Part shown: piece by piece, positions 12,118-19,430 of the stretch
How positions within the stretch are numbered: the stretch's first letter is position 1
How the letters are laid out: every line of letters begins with the position of its first letter
Source: Erysipelothrix sp. UBA3383
GTDB taxonomy: Bacteria; Bacillota_I; Bacilli_A; Erysipelotrichales; Erysipelotrichaceae
Assembly (NCBI GenBank): GCA_002358955.1
Contig: DEPV01000042.1
Coordinates: forward strand, 29,104-49,697
Reading direction: 5' to 3'
Length of the DNA: 20,594 nt
The notes under the pieces: model-generated
Seen by the model: only the letters and a program-made list of their open reading frames with translations
Database searches by the model: none
Told to the model about the DNA's origin: nothing
Position numbers and translations under genes: made by a program

Positions 12118-13704
12118 TTATGGTATTAATTCTATTTCAATCACTCGGTTTGCTTCGGTTAATAGTTTTACTGAACTACCACTTTCCATAAACGCAAGTT
12201 CATTACTAATGGAGATCGAAGCCATGTAAATATCTTTCTGATCTACAAGTTTCAATAAGTACTGTGTATTACCATCAATGGTAACAGCCTGTATTTTATC
12301 GATAATACCTTCAATCTCAACTTGATCATCGGGTGTTAAACTTTCACTATTACCCATTGCAGCAATATAGTTTTTCTCAGTCTGTGCATAATTATCACCA
12401 ACAGCAGACTTGGTATAGTCTTGGTAGTTAACAAAAGAGAAACCACGTACAACTCCAGACCTGTCTTTTAAAGACATCACATAGGTTGGAAAACCATTCA
12501 CATTTTGAAGTACAGGAGTTGTAGGAATATAGCCTTTCTCCTGAATGGTACCAATGGAAGTTGTCTGAGCTGAGCCCAGTGAGACGCCTGGTAAATCCAG
12601 TTCAATGGCTTCACCTGTACGTTTTGAAACAAAAAGTAAAGCTGTTGTTGAGTTGCGTTCCACATTATGAGGTCGTACACCTGTAAAGACATACATCTCA
12701 CCATCAATCATAATGTAGTTATAATCACCCAACTCACTATCTACCGCCATAACACCACGTTGAGCAAACAGGGAGTTAATAAACCCACCTTTATACTGGT
12801 AGTAATTATGCGCTTGATTCAATAACATATCTGTAGGATATACCGTATCAACCCATTCAGGAATTTCATCCATCTTATAACGTTGTGTCTCACCACTTAC
12901 AGCATCAACTATAATCAGGGCTTTCATATCTTTAGAACCCCAAAGACCTACACGCTTTGTAATGACTTGAACAAGCCAGTAAGGATGTCCTGCATCATCG
13001 ATTTCAAAGTAGTAATCATCCACATAAGAAAACTTATGACGCATGGCTACATGACGGTGTAAATCTTTTAGAAATGGAGCATTGGGATAATACTGCATCC
13101 CTTCATCAAGTTTCACAATTTCAGCCTTTGCATTCATGGATTCATCACCCGTAGTAACCATCACATAGTAAGGTACACCCTCACTTAAACTGGTGTACTT
13201 TTTAAATGAATCGGTATATTCAAAGGGTGCAATACGAACCATTTTACCATTGTAATTAACTTGCGAGAACTCATCATAATCAATTACAAAACGAGCTGAT
13301 ACATCACTCAGTTCTCCAAGTTTTTTCTCTGCTGCAATCATTGCTGAATCTTTATCCACATAGGACATTTCAATATCACGATCACTGCCGTATAAATCTT
13401 GGAACGATACTTTCTTCACATCACCCAATACGTTGGCATAGCGTTTAGCATTCAAGGGTTTTGATGACATCAATCCCCCTATCAGTGCAATAATTACAAA
13501 TACTGAAACTACTGCGATAAAGACTTTGCTAAACTGTTTCTCAATGAATGAGTCATAAGTTAAAATACCTACAACCAACATAATCATGAATCCAAGATAC
13601 ATCATCGATCCCATATTCATGTAGTTATAAGTCATTCCAAAGCCTATATCAATAACGATAAACGCTGCTATAACACCTAATATTAATTTTAATTTTAACT
13701 TCAT
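12118..13704 (-). CDS. Unrecognised three-helix membrane protein with a PepSY-like segment
   Basis: A 528-residue protein that I cannot assign to a named family. Residues 6-26, 31-50 and 60-79 are hydrophobic helices. Residues 80-528 are polar and probably lie outside the membrane. PYWLVQVITKRVGLWGS (241-257) followed by IIVDAVSGETQRY (264-276) resembles a PepSY-type repeat (a Trp/Val-rich strand, then VDxxTGE). The stretch 285-330 (VDTVYPTDMLL, QYKGGFINSL) has no motif that I know. The C-terminal 60 residues (IDKIQAVTIDGNTQYLL) look like an OB-like beta barrel. No catalytic motif or cysteine-rich motif is seen. The start at 13704 has only a weak AGTAGG, 12 bp after the stop of the upstream DsbA-family gene, so it is probably the last gene of the operon. 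A role in envelope proteostasis is possible but not shown. Confidence 0.6.
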   Translation of the reverse strand: MKLKLKLILGVIAAFIVIDIGFGMTYNYMNMGSMMYLGFMIMLVVGILTYDSFIEKQFSKVFIAVVSVFVIIALIGGLMSSKPLNAKRYANVLGDVKKVSFQDLYGSDRDIEMSYVDKDSAMIAAEKKLGELSDVSARFVIDYDEFSQVNYNGKMVRIAPFEYTDSFKKYTSLSEGVPYYVMVTTGDESMNAKAEIVKLDEGMQYYPNAPFLKDLHRHVAMRHKFSYVDDYYFEIDDAGHPYWLVQVITKRVGLWGSKDMKALIIVDAVSGETQRYKMDEIPEWVDTVYPTDMLLNQAHNYYQYKGGFINSLFAQRGVMAVDSELGDYNYIMIDGEMYVFTGVRPHNVERNSTTALLFVSKRTGEAIELDLPGVSLGSAQTTSIGTIQEKGYIPTTPVLQNVNGFPTYVMSLKDRSGVVRGFSFVNYQDYTKSAVGDNYAQTEKNYIAAMGNSESLTPDDQVEIEGIIDKIQAVTIDGNTQYLLKLVDQKDIYMASISISNELAFMESGSSVKLLTEANRVIEIELIP

Positions 13705-13716
13705 AAAACCTACTTT

Positions 13717-14400
13717 CTAAGGAATGATACAACCATCAGGTCCGCAAACCATCCCTTCAACATCCTTTGAAAAGTTCAAAGAAATAACATGATTGATTGC
13801 TTCTTTAAATGTTTGAACGGGTTGTGCACCTGATAGTGACACTTGCTCATCAATCAAGAAGAATGGTACACCACTAACATTGTTTTGTTGTGCCCATGCT
13901 TGATCATTACGTACATGCATTGCATAATCATCACTCTCAATTGCATGCTTACTTGCTTCAAGATCAAGTCCTAGATCTTCTGCAGTCTTCAATAAGAGTA
14001 CATCATCAGATAAATCCAGTCCATCCACAAAGTGTGCCTTATACAAACGTTCAAAGAATGCTGTACCTTGATTTTGAGTCTTCGCATATTGGAACAGTTT
14101 ATGAGCTTTAAAAGTATTGGCTTGAACTGCAATACCCCCATTAAACTCTAAACCAGCCTGATGGGCCATATCATCCACACGTTTTACATTTGCCTGTGCA
14201 TCAGCCTCACTCATACCATACTTATTCATTAACATTTGAACCATCGTTAAACCTTTTTCAGGGTTTGATCGTGGATCTAGTTCATACGACATATATTCAA
14301 TTTCAATATCACTGTTCATCTGTTTCAATGCATCTTCTAAATGCTTTCCACCGATATAGCAGAAAGGACATACAAAGTCCGACCAAATTTTAATTTTCAT
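13717..14400 (-). CDS. FrnE-like DsbA-family thiol-disulfide oxidoreductase
   Basis: A 227-residue thioredoxin-fold protein with an inserted helical domain. The redox site CPFC (Cys11, Cys14) follows MKIKIWSDFV directly. NVSGVPFFLID (about 182-192) holds the cis-proline loop. A second cysteine pair at the C-terminus, CGPDGC (219-224), is a CX4C motif like the one described for Deinococcus FrnE, which has disulfide isomerase activity. There is no signal peptide, so it probably acts in the cytoplasm, for example in redox stress. I chose the ATG at 14400 because AAAAGGAG lies 8 bp upstream, overlapping the stop of the preceding gene. The longer frame starting at 14436 would overlap that gene and has no such site. 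It is the fourth gene of the leftward operon. Confidence 0.92.
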   Translation of the reverse strand: MKIKIWSDFVCPFCYIGGKHLEDALKQMNSDIEIEYMSYELDPRSNPEKGLTMVQMLMNKYGMSEADAQANVKRVDDMAHQAGLEFNGGIAVQANTFKAHKLFQYAKTQNQGTAFFERLYKAHFVDGLDLSDDVLLLKTAEDLGLDLEASKHAIESDDYAMHVRNDQAWAQQNNVSGVPFFLIDEQVSLSGAQPVQTFKEAINHVISLNFSKDVEGMVCGPDGCIIP

Positions 14401-14414
14401 TTTATAAACTCCTT

Positions 14415-15215
14415 TTAAACTCTTGATGATAGCCATGTAAGAATATCATCAAGTACTTCTTCTTTTTTATATTCATTCAATATTTCATGATACAATCCAG
14501 GATACACAATGCGCTCTTTCTTGACTGAACTAATCTTATTAAAGAAGGTTTCACTCAGTTTTTGAGGCACAATAATGTCATCTTCTCCGTGTAATATTAA
14601 AACATCACACTCATAGGACTTCATGTTATCAAGGATAAACTGCGGGCCATCCAGTGCAAATGATTTCATAAATTGTGCACGTGCTGATTTTAATACCATC
14701 GGATCCTGTTTATAATCTTCCACAACTGCAGGATCAGAACAAATATCATTTTCAACAACATTTGGAATCTGCATGTTAGGCATGAAGGTAGCTGCTAATT
14801 TCAACAAGGTATGTTTATGTTTGGTAGCTGGTAAATGACCCAGTGCTGGACCTGATAAAATCTGTCCATCCACCATATCACCAAACTCAATCCCAAACAT
14901 TGCTGTAATCAAACCACCCATACTGTGTCCAAAATTATAAATTGGAACATCTTGTGCTAAGCTTTTAGCATGCAATACAACACCTCTTAGATCCGCAATA
15001 AAATCCTCATAGGTTTCAACCTTACCAAGACTATTACCATGCTCCTTAACATCATAACGCACAGCAGAATACCCATTGGCATTCAACTGTTGTACAAACC
15101 AGTCATAACGACCCAGATGTTCAGCAAATCCGTGGTTAATTACAATCATCGCCTTTGGATGATCAACAAGATCTTCCTGTACAATCAATCCTGTCATTGT
15201 ATCATTCAATTTCAT
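14415..15215 (-). CDS. Alpha/beta hydrolase, monoacylglycerol lipase / lysophospholipase type
   Basis: A 266-residue serine hydrolase. Nucleophile Ser98 sits in the elbow GHSMGG. The probable acid is Asp213 in HGEDDIIVP, and the base His243 is in GLYHEILNE. INHGFAEHLGRY (26-37) matches the NHGxxEHxxRY motif of monoacylglycerol lipases and lysophospholipases and includes the oxyanion-hole region. It would hydrolyse a monoacyl lipid, releasing a fatty acid. It has no signal peptide, so it acts in the cytoplasm or at the inner membrane face. I chose the ATG at 15215 because AGAGG lies 8 bp upstream; the GTG at 15224 would overlap that site. It begins 1 bp after the stop of the inositol-monophosphatase-family gene, so it is coupled to it. 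The substrate within the monoacyl lipids is not determinable here. Confidence 0.88.
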   Translation of the reverse strand: MKLNDTMTGLIVQEDLVDHPKAMIVINHGFAEHLGRYDWFVQQLNANGYSAVRYDVKEHGNSLGKVETYEDFIADLRGVVLHAKSLAQDVPIYNFGHSMGGLITAMFGIEFGDMVDGQILSGPALGHLPATKHKHTLLKLAATFMPNMQIPNVVENDICSDPAVVEDYKQDPMVLKSARAQFMKSFALDGPQFILDNMKSYECDVLILHGEDDIIVPQKLSETFFNKISSVKKERIVYPGLYHEILNEYKKEEVLDDILTWLSSRV

Positions 15216-15216
15216 A

Positions 15217-15990
15217 CTACTCACCTCTCAATTGATTGAGATCTTCAATGATTCCAGCATTACTTGCTGTAAACACTTCAACATCCTCATCATTAAAGTT
15301 GATTTGGTTTGCCAGTCCTTCAACTTCAAACTGACCTCCCACACCATTTAGAATAATTGCACCTGCTGCAATATCCCATACTTTTAAGTTCTTAGAGATA
15401 TACGCTTGCATACGATTCGCTGCAACACCACACATCTCAATGGAACAAGCCCCTAGATAACGGTGTGCTACCCATTGGTTTTTTAACTCTTGAACATCCA
15501 TATCAAACATTGATAATGAATATAAGTCTCCATACACAATTGCATCTTTCAAGGAATCACTCACATCAAGTTTGGGCATCAATTCACCATTAAGGTATGA
15601 TCCTTCCCCTTCAATTCCTAAGAACAATTCATCACGAATCACATCATAAACAATCCCAAAGATTGGTTTTTTCTTTTCATAGTAAGCAATTGAAATTGCA
15701 AAGTTTTCTTTTTGGTAGATGAAGTTTGTCGTTCCATCAATTGGGTCAATGATCCATAATTCATCGCGCACTTGTGTTACAACTGTTTTTTCTTCTGTTA
15801 AGAAGTCATCATTAGGATACTGTGCTTGAATCCCTTGTACTAAAATTACTTCTGTTGCTTTATCAACATTGGTTACAAAATCATTATCTGCACTCTTTGT
15901 TTCTACAGCTACAGAATCTTTCATCATACTTCGAATATTATCTGCTGCTTCATGCACTAGTGCTATTGTAAAATCAATTTTCTCTCTCAT
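15217..15990 (-). CDS. Inositol monophosphatase family protein, copy 1
   Basis: A 257-residue Mg2+-dependent phosphatase of the IMPase/FBPase/CysQ fold. It has DFVTNVDKATE (37-47), the metal-site TEEK (65-68), then IDPIDGTTNF (81-90) with Asp82 and Asp85, and WDIAAGAIIL (205-214) with metal-binding Asp206. These are the classic IMPase motifs. The exact substrate (myo-inositol phosphate, another sugar phosphate or a nucleotide phosphate) cannot be told. I chose the ATG at 15990 over 15999 because AAAAGG lies 9 bp upstream of the former and touches the latter, and the paralogue starts at the matching place. It follows the paralogous gene after 13 bp and runs into the hydrolase. Confidence 0.9.
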   Translation of the reverse strand: MREKIDFTIALVHEAADNIRSMMKDSVAVETKSADNDFVTNVDKATEVILVQGIQAQYPNDDFLTEEKTVVTQVRDELWIIDPIDGTTNFIYQKENFAISIAYYEKKKPIFGIVYDVIRDELFLGIEGEGSYLNGELMPKLDVSDSLKDAIVYGDLYSLSMFDMDVQELKNQWVAHRYLGACSIEMCGVAANRMQAYISKNLKVWDIAAGAIILNGVGGQFEVEGLANQINFNDEDVEVFTASNAGIIEDLNQLRGE

Positions 15991-16003
15991 GGTTTCCATC
16001 CTT

Positions 16004-16768
16004 TTAAATATATTCTAATAATTCATTTTTAATACTGTCATTACTTGCTCCGATAAACAATCGGGGCTGATCATCAAATATGAAGGTATCATGTTCTTCT
16101 CCAAAATACCACGTTCCCCCTGCACACTGTAAAATGATCAACGCTGCTGCAATATCCCATATCTTAATCTTAGGAAAGACATAAGCATGAAACTTACCTG
16201 CACCAACTTGCGCTGTCTCTATAGCACCTGACCCTAGAAAACGATGGGTTAAAAATTTTGGTTTTAATGCTTCTGGACTGATCTTAAACAGTCCTGCTCG
16301 ATACACATCACCCGTCAATAAAGCATGACTCAGCTCTGTATTTTGATCTAGTTGTTTCAGTTTAACATCATCCACATAAGCTCCAAGATCCACATGGGCC
16401 CAGTACATACGCTTATTCATAACATCATACACAATACCAAAGACTGGTTTTGTTTGATAGAAATACGCTACTGATATCGAGAAGTTTTCTTTTTGGAAGA
16501 TGAAGTTTGTCGTCCCATCAATTGGATCAATGACCCACATATGATCTCCCATTTCATTTTCTACTGTCTTTTCTTCAGTTAGAAAACTTTGATCTTCATA
16601 TTGAGCATGAATGCCCTCTACTAAGAATCTCTCCGTTGCCTTATCCACATTGGTAACCAAATCAGATTTGGATGTTTTTTCTTCCACATTCAAATCTTCC
16701 TGCATTAATTGGCGAATTAAATCACCTGCATCAAGTACTAATTGCTTTGTAAATTCTAATTTATTCAT
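16004..16768 (-). CDS. Inositol monophosphatase family protein, copy 2
   Basis: A 254-residue paralogue of the next gene in the operon. It has the same motif set: DLVTNVDKATE (36-46), TEEK (64-67), VIDPIDGTTNF (79-89) with Asp81 and Asp84, and WDIAAALIIL (204-213) with Asp205. All metal ligands are intact, so both copies look active. The C-terminal part (GGTWYFGEEHDTFIF) differs more, which may mean a different substrate. It is the first gene of the five-gene leftward operon. Its ribosome binding site is only a weak GGTGGG close to the ATG, although a good promoter lies upstream. Confidence 0.9.
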   Translation of the reverse strand: MNKLEFTKQLVLDAGDLIRQLMQEDLNVEEKTSKSDLVTNVDKATERFLVEGIHAQYEDQSFLTEEKTVENEMGDHMWVIDPIDGTTNFIFQKENFSISVAYFYQTKPVFGIVYDVMNKRMYWAHVDLGAYVDDVKLKQLDQNTELSHALLTGDVYRAGLFKISPEALKPKFLTHRFLGSGAIETAQVGAGKFHAYVFPKIKIWDIAAALIILQCAGGTWYFGEEHDTFIFDDQPRLFIGASNDSIKNELLEYI

Positions 16769-16794
16769 AGCCCACCATACTTTCTACTATTTAA

Positions 16795-16803
16795 ATTATA
16801 GCA
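16795..16803 (-). promoter_or_regulatory. Promoter of the five-gene IMPase/lipase/DsbA operon
   Basis: The minus strand reads TGCTATAAT, an extended -10 with a perfect TATAAT, 26 bp before the first gene. A TTCCTG lies 17 bp upstream as a weak -35. Confidence 0.65.
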
Positions 16804-16872
16804 TGATTTCTCATAACAGGAATTACAAATACCCACACTCCACATGACTCAGTATCTCTTTCTATAAACAAA

Positions 16873-16911
16873 AACTCTAAGATACAGGTTGATGAATTGT
16901 ATCCTAGAGTT
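16873..16911 (-). terminator. Terminator of the permease-kinase-regulator operon
   Basis: A 14-bp stem (16898-16911 with 16873-16886, one G-U pair, 11-nt loop) is followed on the minus strand by TTTTGTTTATAG. It lies about 10 bp after the stop of the response regulator. Confidence 0.85.
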
Positions 16912-16920
16912 AAGATTGAC

Positions 16921-17697
16921 TTATTGTTGTTCTTTAAAATGATTGGGACTCATACCAAAGTATTTCTTAAACACACTACTGAAATAACGTTGATCCCGAA
17001 ACCCCACAGCATTGGCTACCTCATAGATTTTGTAATCGGTATTCATCAATAAATCACAGGCTACTTTCATGCGATAGACCGTTAAATACTCATGAAAGCT
17101 ATAGGATGTTTCACTGCGAAATAAACGGCTTAAGTAACTCTCTGAAACTTGAAGGTATTCAGCAGCAGAACTGACACTAATTTCCTCTGAGTACTGCTCT
17201 TGAACATAAGCGAATAATTTTTGAATGTTCTTATGGGATGAGCGATCACTTTTAGAAAGATAACGGGTTACCGTATTGAGTAAATCATTTTGACTCACCG
17301 TTTCTTCTTTCTTCAACACCTGCATTTGTTTTACTTGTTTGGCAGCATTGGATAAAGCTCCAAGCAACTCCTCATCACTAAAGGGTTTGACTAGGTAGTC
17401 AATCGCTCCCAGCTGCAGTGCTCTTCGTGCATATTCAAACTCACTAAAACCACTCAGTACGACTGCCACAACATCTTGATGGTCAATGATTGCTTCAAGC
17501 ATATCAAGACCATTCATCACCGGCATCTTAATATCTGTAAGGATGATATCAGGATGAAGTTTTAAAGCAAGCTCCAAACCTTCCTTACCATTACTAGCAT
17601 CACCAATAATTTCAATGTCTAATGATGCCCAATCTGTAGTTAGAATTAAGCCTTGTCGAATGTTTCTTTCATCTTCAACAATAATCGCTCTAAGCAT
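16921..17697 (-). CDS. Response regulator, receiver plus AraC-type DNA-binding domain (YesN-like)
   Basis: A 258-residue two-component regulator. The receiver (about 3-120) has the acidic pocket ED (8-9), phosphorylated Asp55 in LTDIKMP, Ser82 in LSGFSEF and Lys104 in YLVKPFSD. The C-terminal AraC domain (about 150-258) has two helix-turn-helix units: ISVSSAAEYLQVSESYLSRL, then IYEVANAVGFRDQRYFSSVF, ending FGMSPNHFKEQ. YesN-type regulators usually control transport genes in response to a cognate YesM kinase. I chose the ATG at 17697 because AAAGGGGGA lies 5 bp upstream. It overlaps the kinase stop by 8 bp, so the two are coupled. The target is probably the adjacent ABC transporter; that is inference. 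Confidence 0.93.
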   Translation of the reverse strand: MLRAIIVEDERNIRQGLILTTDWASLDIEIIGDASNGKEGLELALKLHPDIILTDIKMPVMNGLDMLEAIIDHQDVVAVVLSGFSEFEYARRALQLGAIDYLVKPFSDEELLGALSNAAKQVKQMQVLKKEETVSQNDLLNTVTRYLSKSDRSSHKNIQKLFAYVQEQYSEEISVSSAAEYLQVSESYLSRLFRSETSYSFHEYLTVYRMKVACDLLMNTDYKIYEVANAVGFRDQRYFSSVFKKYFGMSPNHFKEQQ

Positions 17698-19417
17698 GGA
17701 TATCCCCCTTTCCATCAAGTGGAATTGTAATTAGGACCTGTGTTCCAACTCCTATATAACTATTCCACTGTAAACCATACTCTGAACCATAGTGCAGTCT
17801 TAAACGAGAATCAACATTGCGCAGTCCTATACTGCTGGATTTTCCTGAATCTTCATCCGGCAATGAAAAGTCAGTCCCTGCACCATTATCATTCACCTCA
17901 AAGTAAAGGTGCCCATCATAGGTCCAAGCATAAATGTTAATACGACCCTTACCTTCTAAAGGTTCAATACCATGAACAATGGCATTCTCCACAATGGGTT
18001 GTAGGATCAGCTTAGGAATCACTAAATCATAAACATCATCTTCAATGAATCGATTATACGCAATCTTATCCCCATAACGCTCTTTCTGAATCGCTACATA
18101 ACTATCAATGAAATCAAGCTCCTGTGCCACACTAACAAAGGGTTCCGTATTCATACTGACCTTAAGCAGAACACTTAACTCTGTAACCATCATCGCTATA
18201 TCCTCATCACCATACATCTTCGCCTTCCATTTAATGGAATCTAAGGTGTTATTAAGAAAGTGTGGATTCAATTGTGCCATCAAGGATTTAATCTCTGCAA
18301 TACGCAGTAATTCTTGTTTTTGTTGATTCACATACATCGCCGTTTCTACACGCAAGATTAAATCATCAAACTGATTGGCCAATTCTTCAAATTCATTAGC
18401 AGTACTTTCAAGACTTTCTTGAGTCTCATTAGGCATGTAATCACGCATCTTATCAACCAAATCAATTAAAGGCTGAGTAATGCGGTGTGATGTTTGATAG
18501 ACAAGTACGAATGCAACAAGTCCTGTCACTGCAATAAAGGCCATAATTCCATAGATTAGATAAAGTTCTTGATCATAGAGCATGTCTTTAGGAACCATAC
18601 CATAAAAGGTAATGCCCTCTTTTGTATTAGTTCGTGTTCCAATTACCATATCTTTTAATTTCATGGCATCATCTTGGTTGGAAGATTCTGCGATTCGATC
18701 ATATCTGAATATATTACTCAAATAGGAAATTGGACTTCTAAAGATGGAATCGTTGTAGATGACACGGTCCCCCTGTGTTGTAAGAATAAACTGAACATAA
18801 CCAAATGAAGTTCCTTTCACAGTATTCACCAGCGATTGAATGTGTTCTGTTGTTACATCCAAAATCAAATATCCATATAGATTGTGGCGATCTTCTACTT
18901 TATAAATTACACTGTAAGCAACATTATCTTCAACTGAATCTGATGAACTGTTGGGATACATTAAAGGACCATGGATATCATTAACCTCTCTGAATATTCC
19001 CCAGTTTGAAAATGTTGGAAGATTATAACGTTTCGGAAGTGCATTAGTCCCAACATAATCACCATTGGGTAAAACAAAGTACATGTCTTGTGTAGCACGT
19101 GATGATAACATGGTTTGAAACATCATCAATCGAATATCATCTTGATACTGTTTAAACTCTCCCTCACTATCTTGCATTAGCCGAACCAATCCATCCCCCA
19201 ACATCACTACTTCTTTTTTCTGAATGCTCAGTGTTTGAGTAATTAATTCTTCAGATGATAATAAGACCTCATTCAAACGTGCATTCATATCATCCACTGA
19301 TGATCGATTAATAAATACAATAGAAAAAACACTAAGAATCAGAAGTGGTACAATCGAAGACATGAGTAAAACTAACGTTAATTGTTTTCGATAAGTTCTT
19401 TTTCTTAGTGCTCTCAT
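17690..19417 (-). CDS. YesM-like sensor histidine kinase
   Basis: A 575-residue membrane kinase. Helix 1 is at about 12-36. An extracytoplasmic sensor of about 250 residues follows (37-284; features such as MYFVLPNGDYVG and GYLILDV suggest a Cache-like fold). Helix 2 is at about 286-308, then a HAMP-like linker (about 309-360). The phospho-acceptor His386 is in LMAQLNPHFLNNTLDSI, the His_kinase family variant found in YesM and LytS types. In the ATPase domain the N box Asn478 is in ILQPIVENAIVHG, and the G1-type motif is NDNGAG (509-514). GAGGTGA precedes the ATG. It starts 13 bp after the permease stop and overlaps the regulator gene. The signal is probably a solute outside the cell, but the ligand cannot be read from sequence. 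Confidence 0.92.
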   Translation of the reverse strand: MRALRKRTYRKQLTLVLLMSSIVPLLILSVFSIVFINRSSVDDMNARLNEVLLSSEELITQTLSIQKKEVVMLGDGLVRLMQDSEGEFKQYQDDIRLMMFQTMLSSRATQDMYFVLPNGDYVGTNALPKRYNLPTFSNWGIFREVNDIHGPLMYPNSSSDSVEDNVAYSVIYKVEDRHNLYGYLILDVTTEHIQSLVNTVKGTSFGYVQFILTTQGDRVIYNDSIFRSPISYLSNIFRYDRIAESSNQDDAMKLKDMVIGTRTNTKEGITFYGMVPKDMLYDQELYLIYGIMAFIAVTGLVAFVLVYQTSHRITQPLIDLVDKMRDYMPNETQESLESTANEFEELANQFDDLILRVETAMYVNQQKQELLRIAEIKSLMAQLNPHFLNNTLDSIKWKAKMYGDEDIAMMVTELSVLLKVSMNTEPFVSVAQELDFIDSYVAIQKERYGDKIAYNRFIEDDVYDLVIPKLILQPIVENAIVHGIEPLEGKGRINIYAWTYDGHLYFEVNDNGAGTDFSLPDEDSGKSSSIGLRNVDSRLRLHYGSEYGLQWNSYIGVGTQVLITIPLDGKGDIHA

Positions 19418-19430
19418 AAGGTCACCTCTT

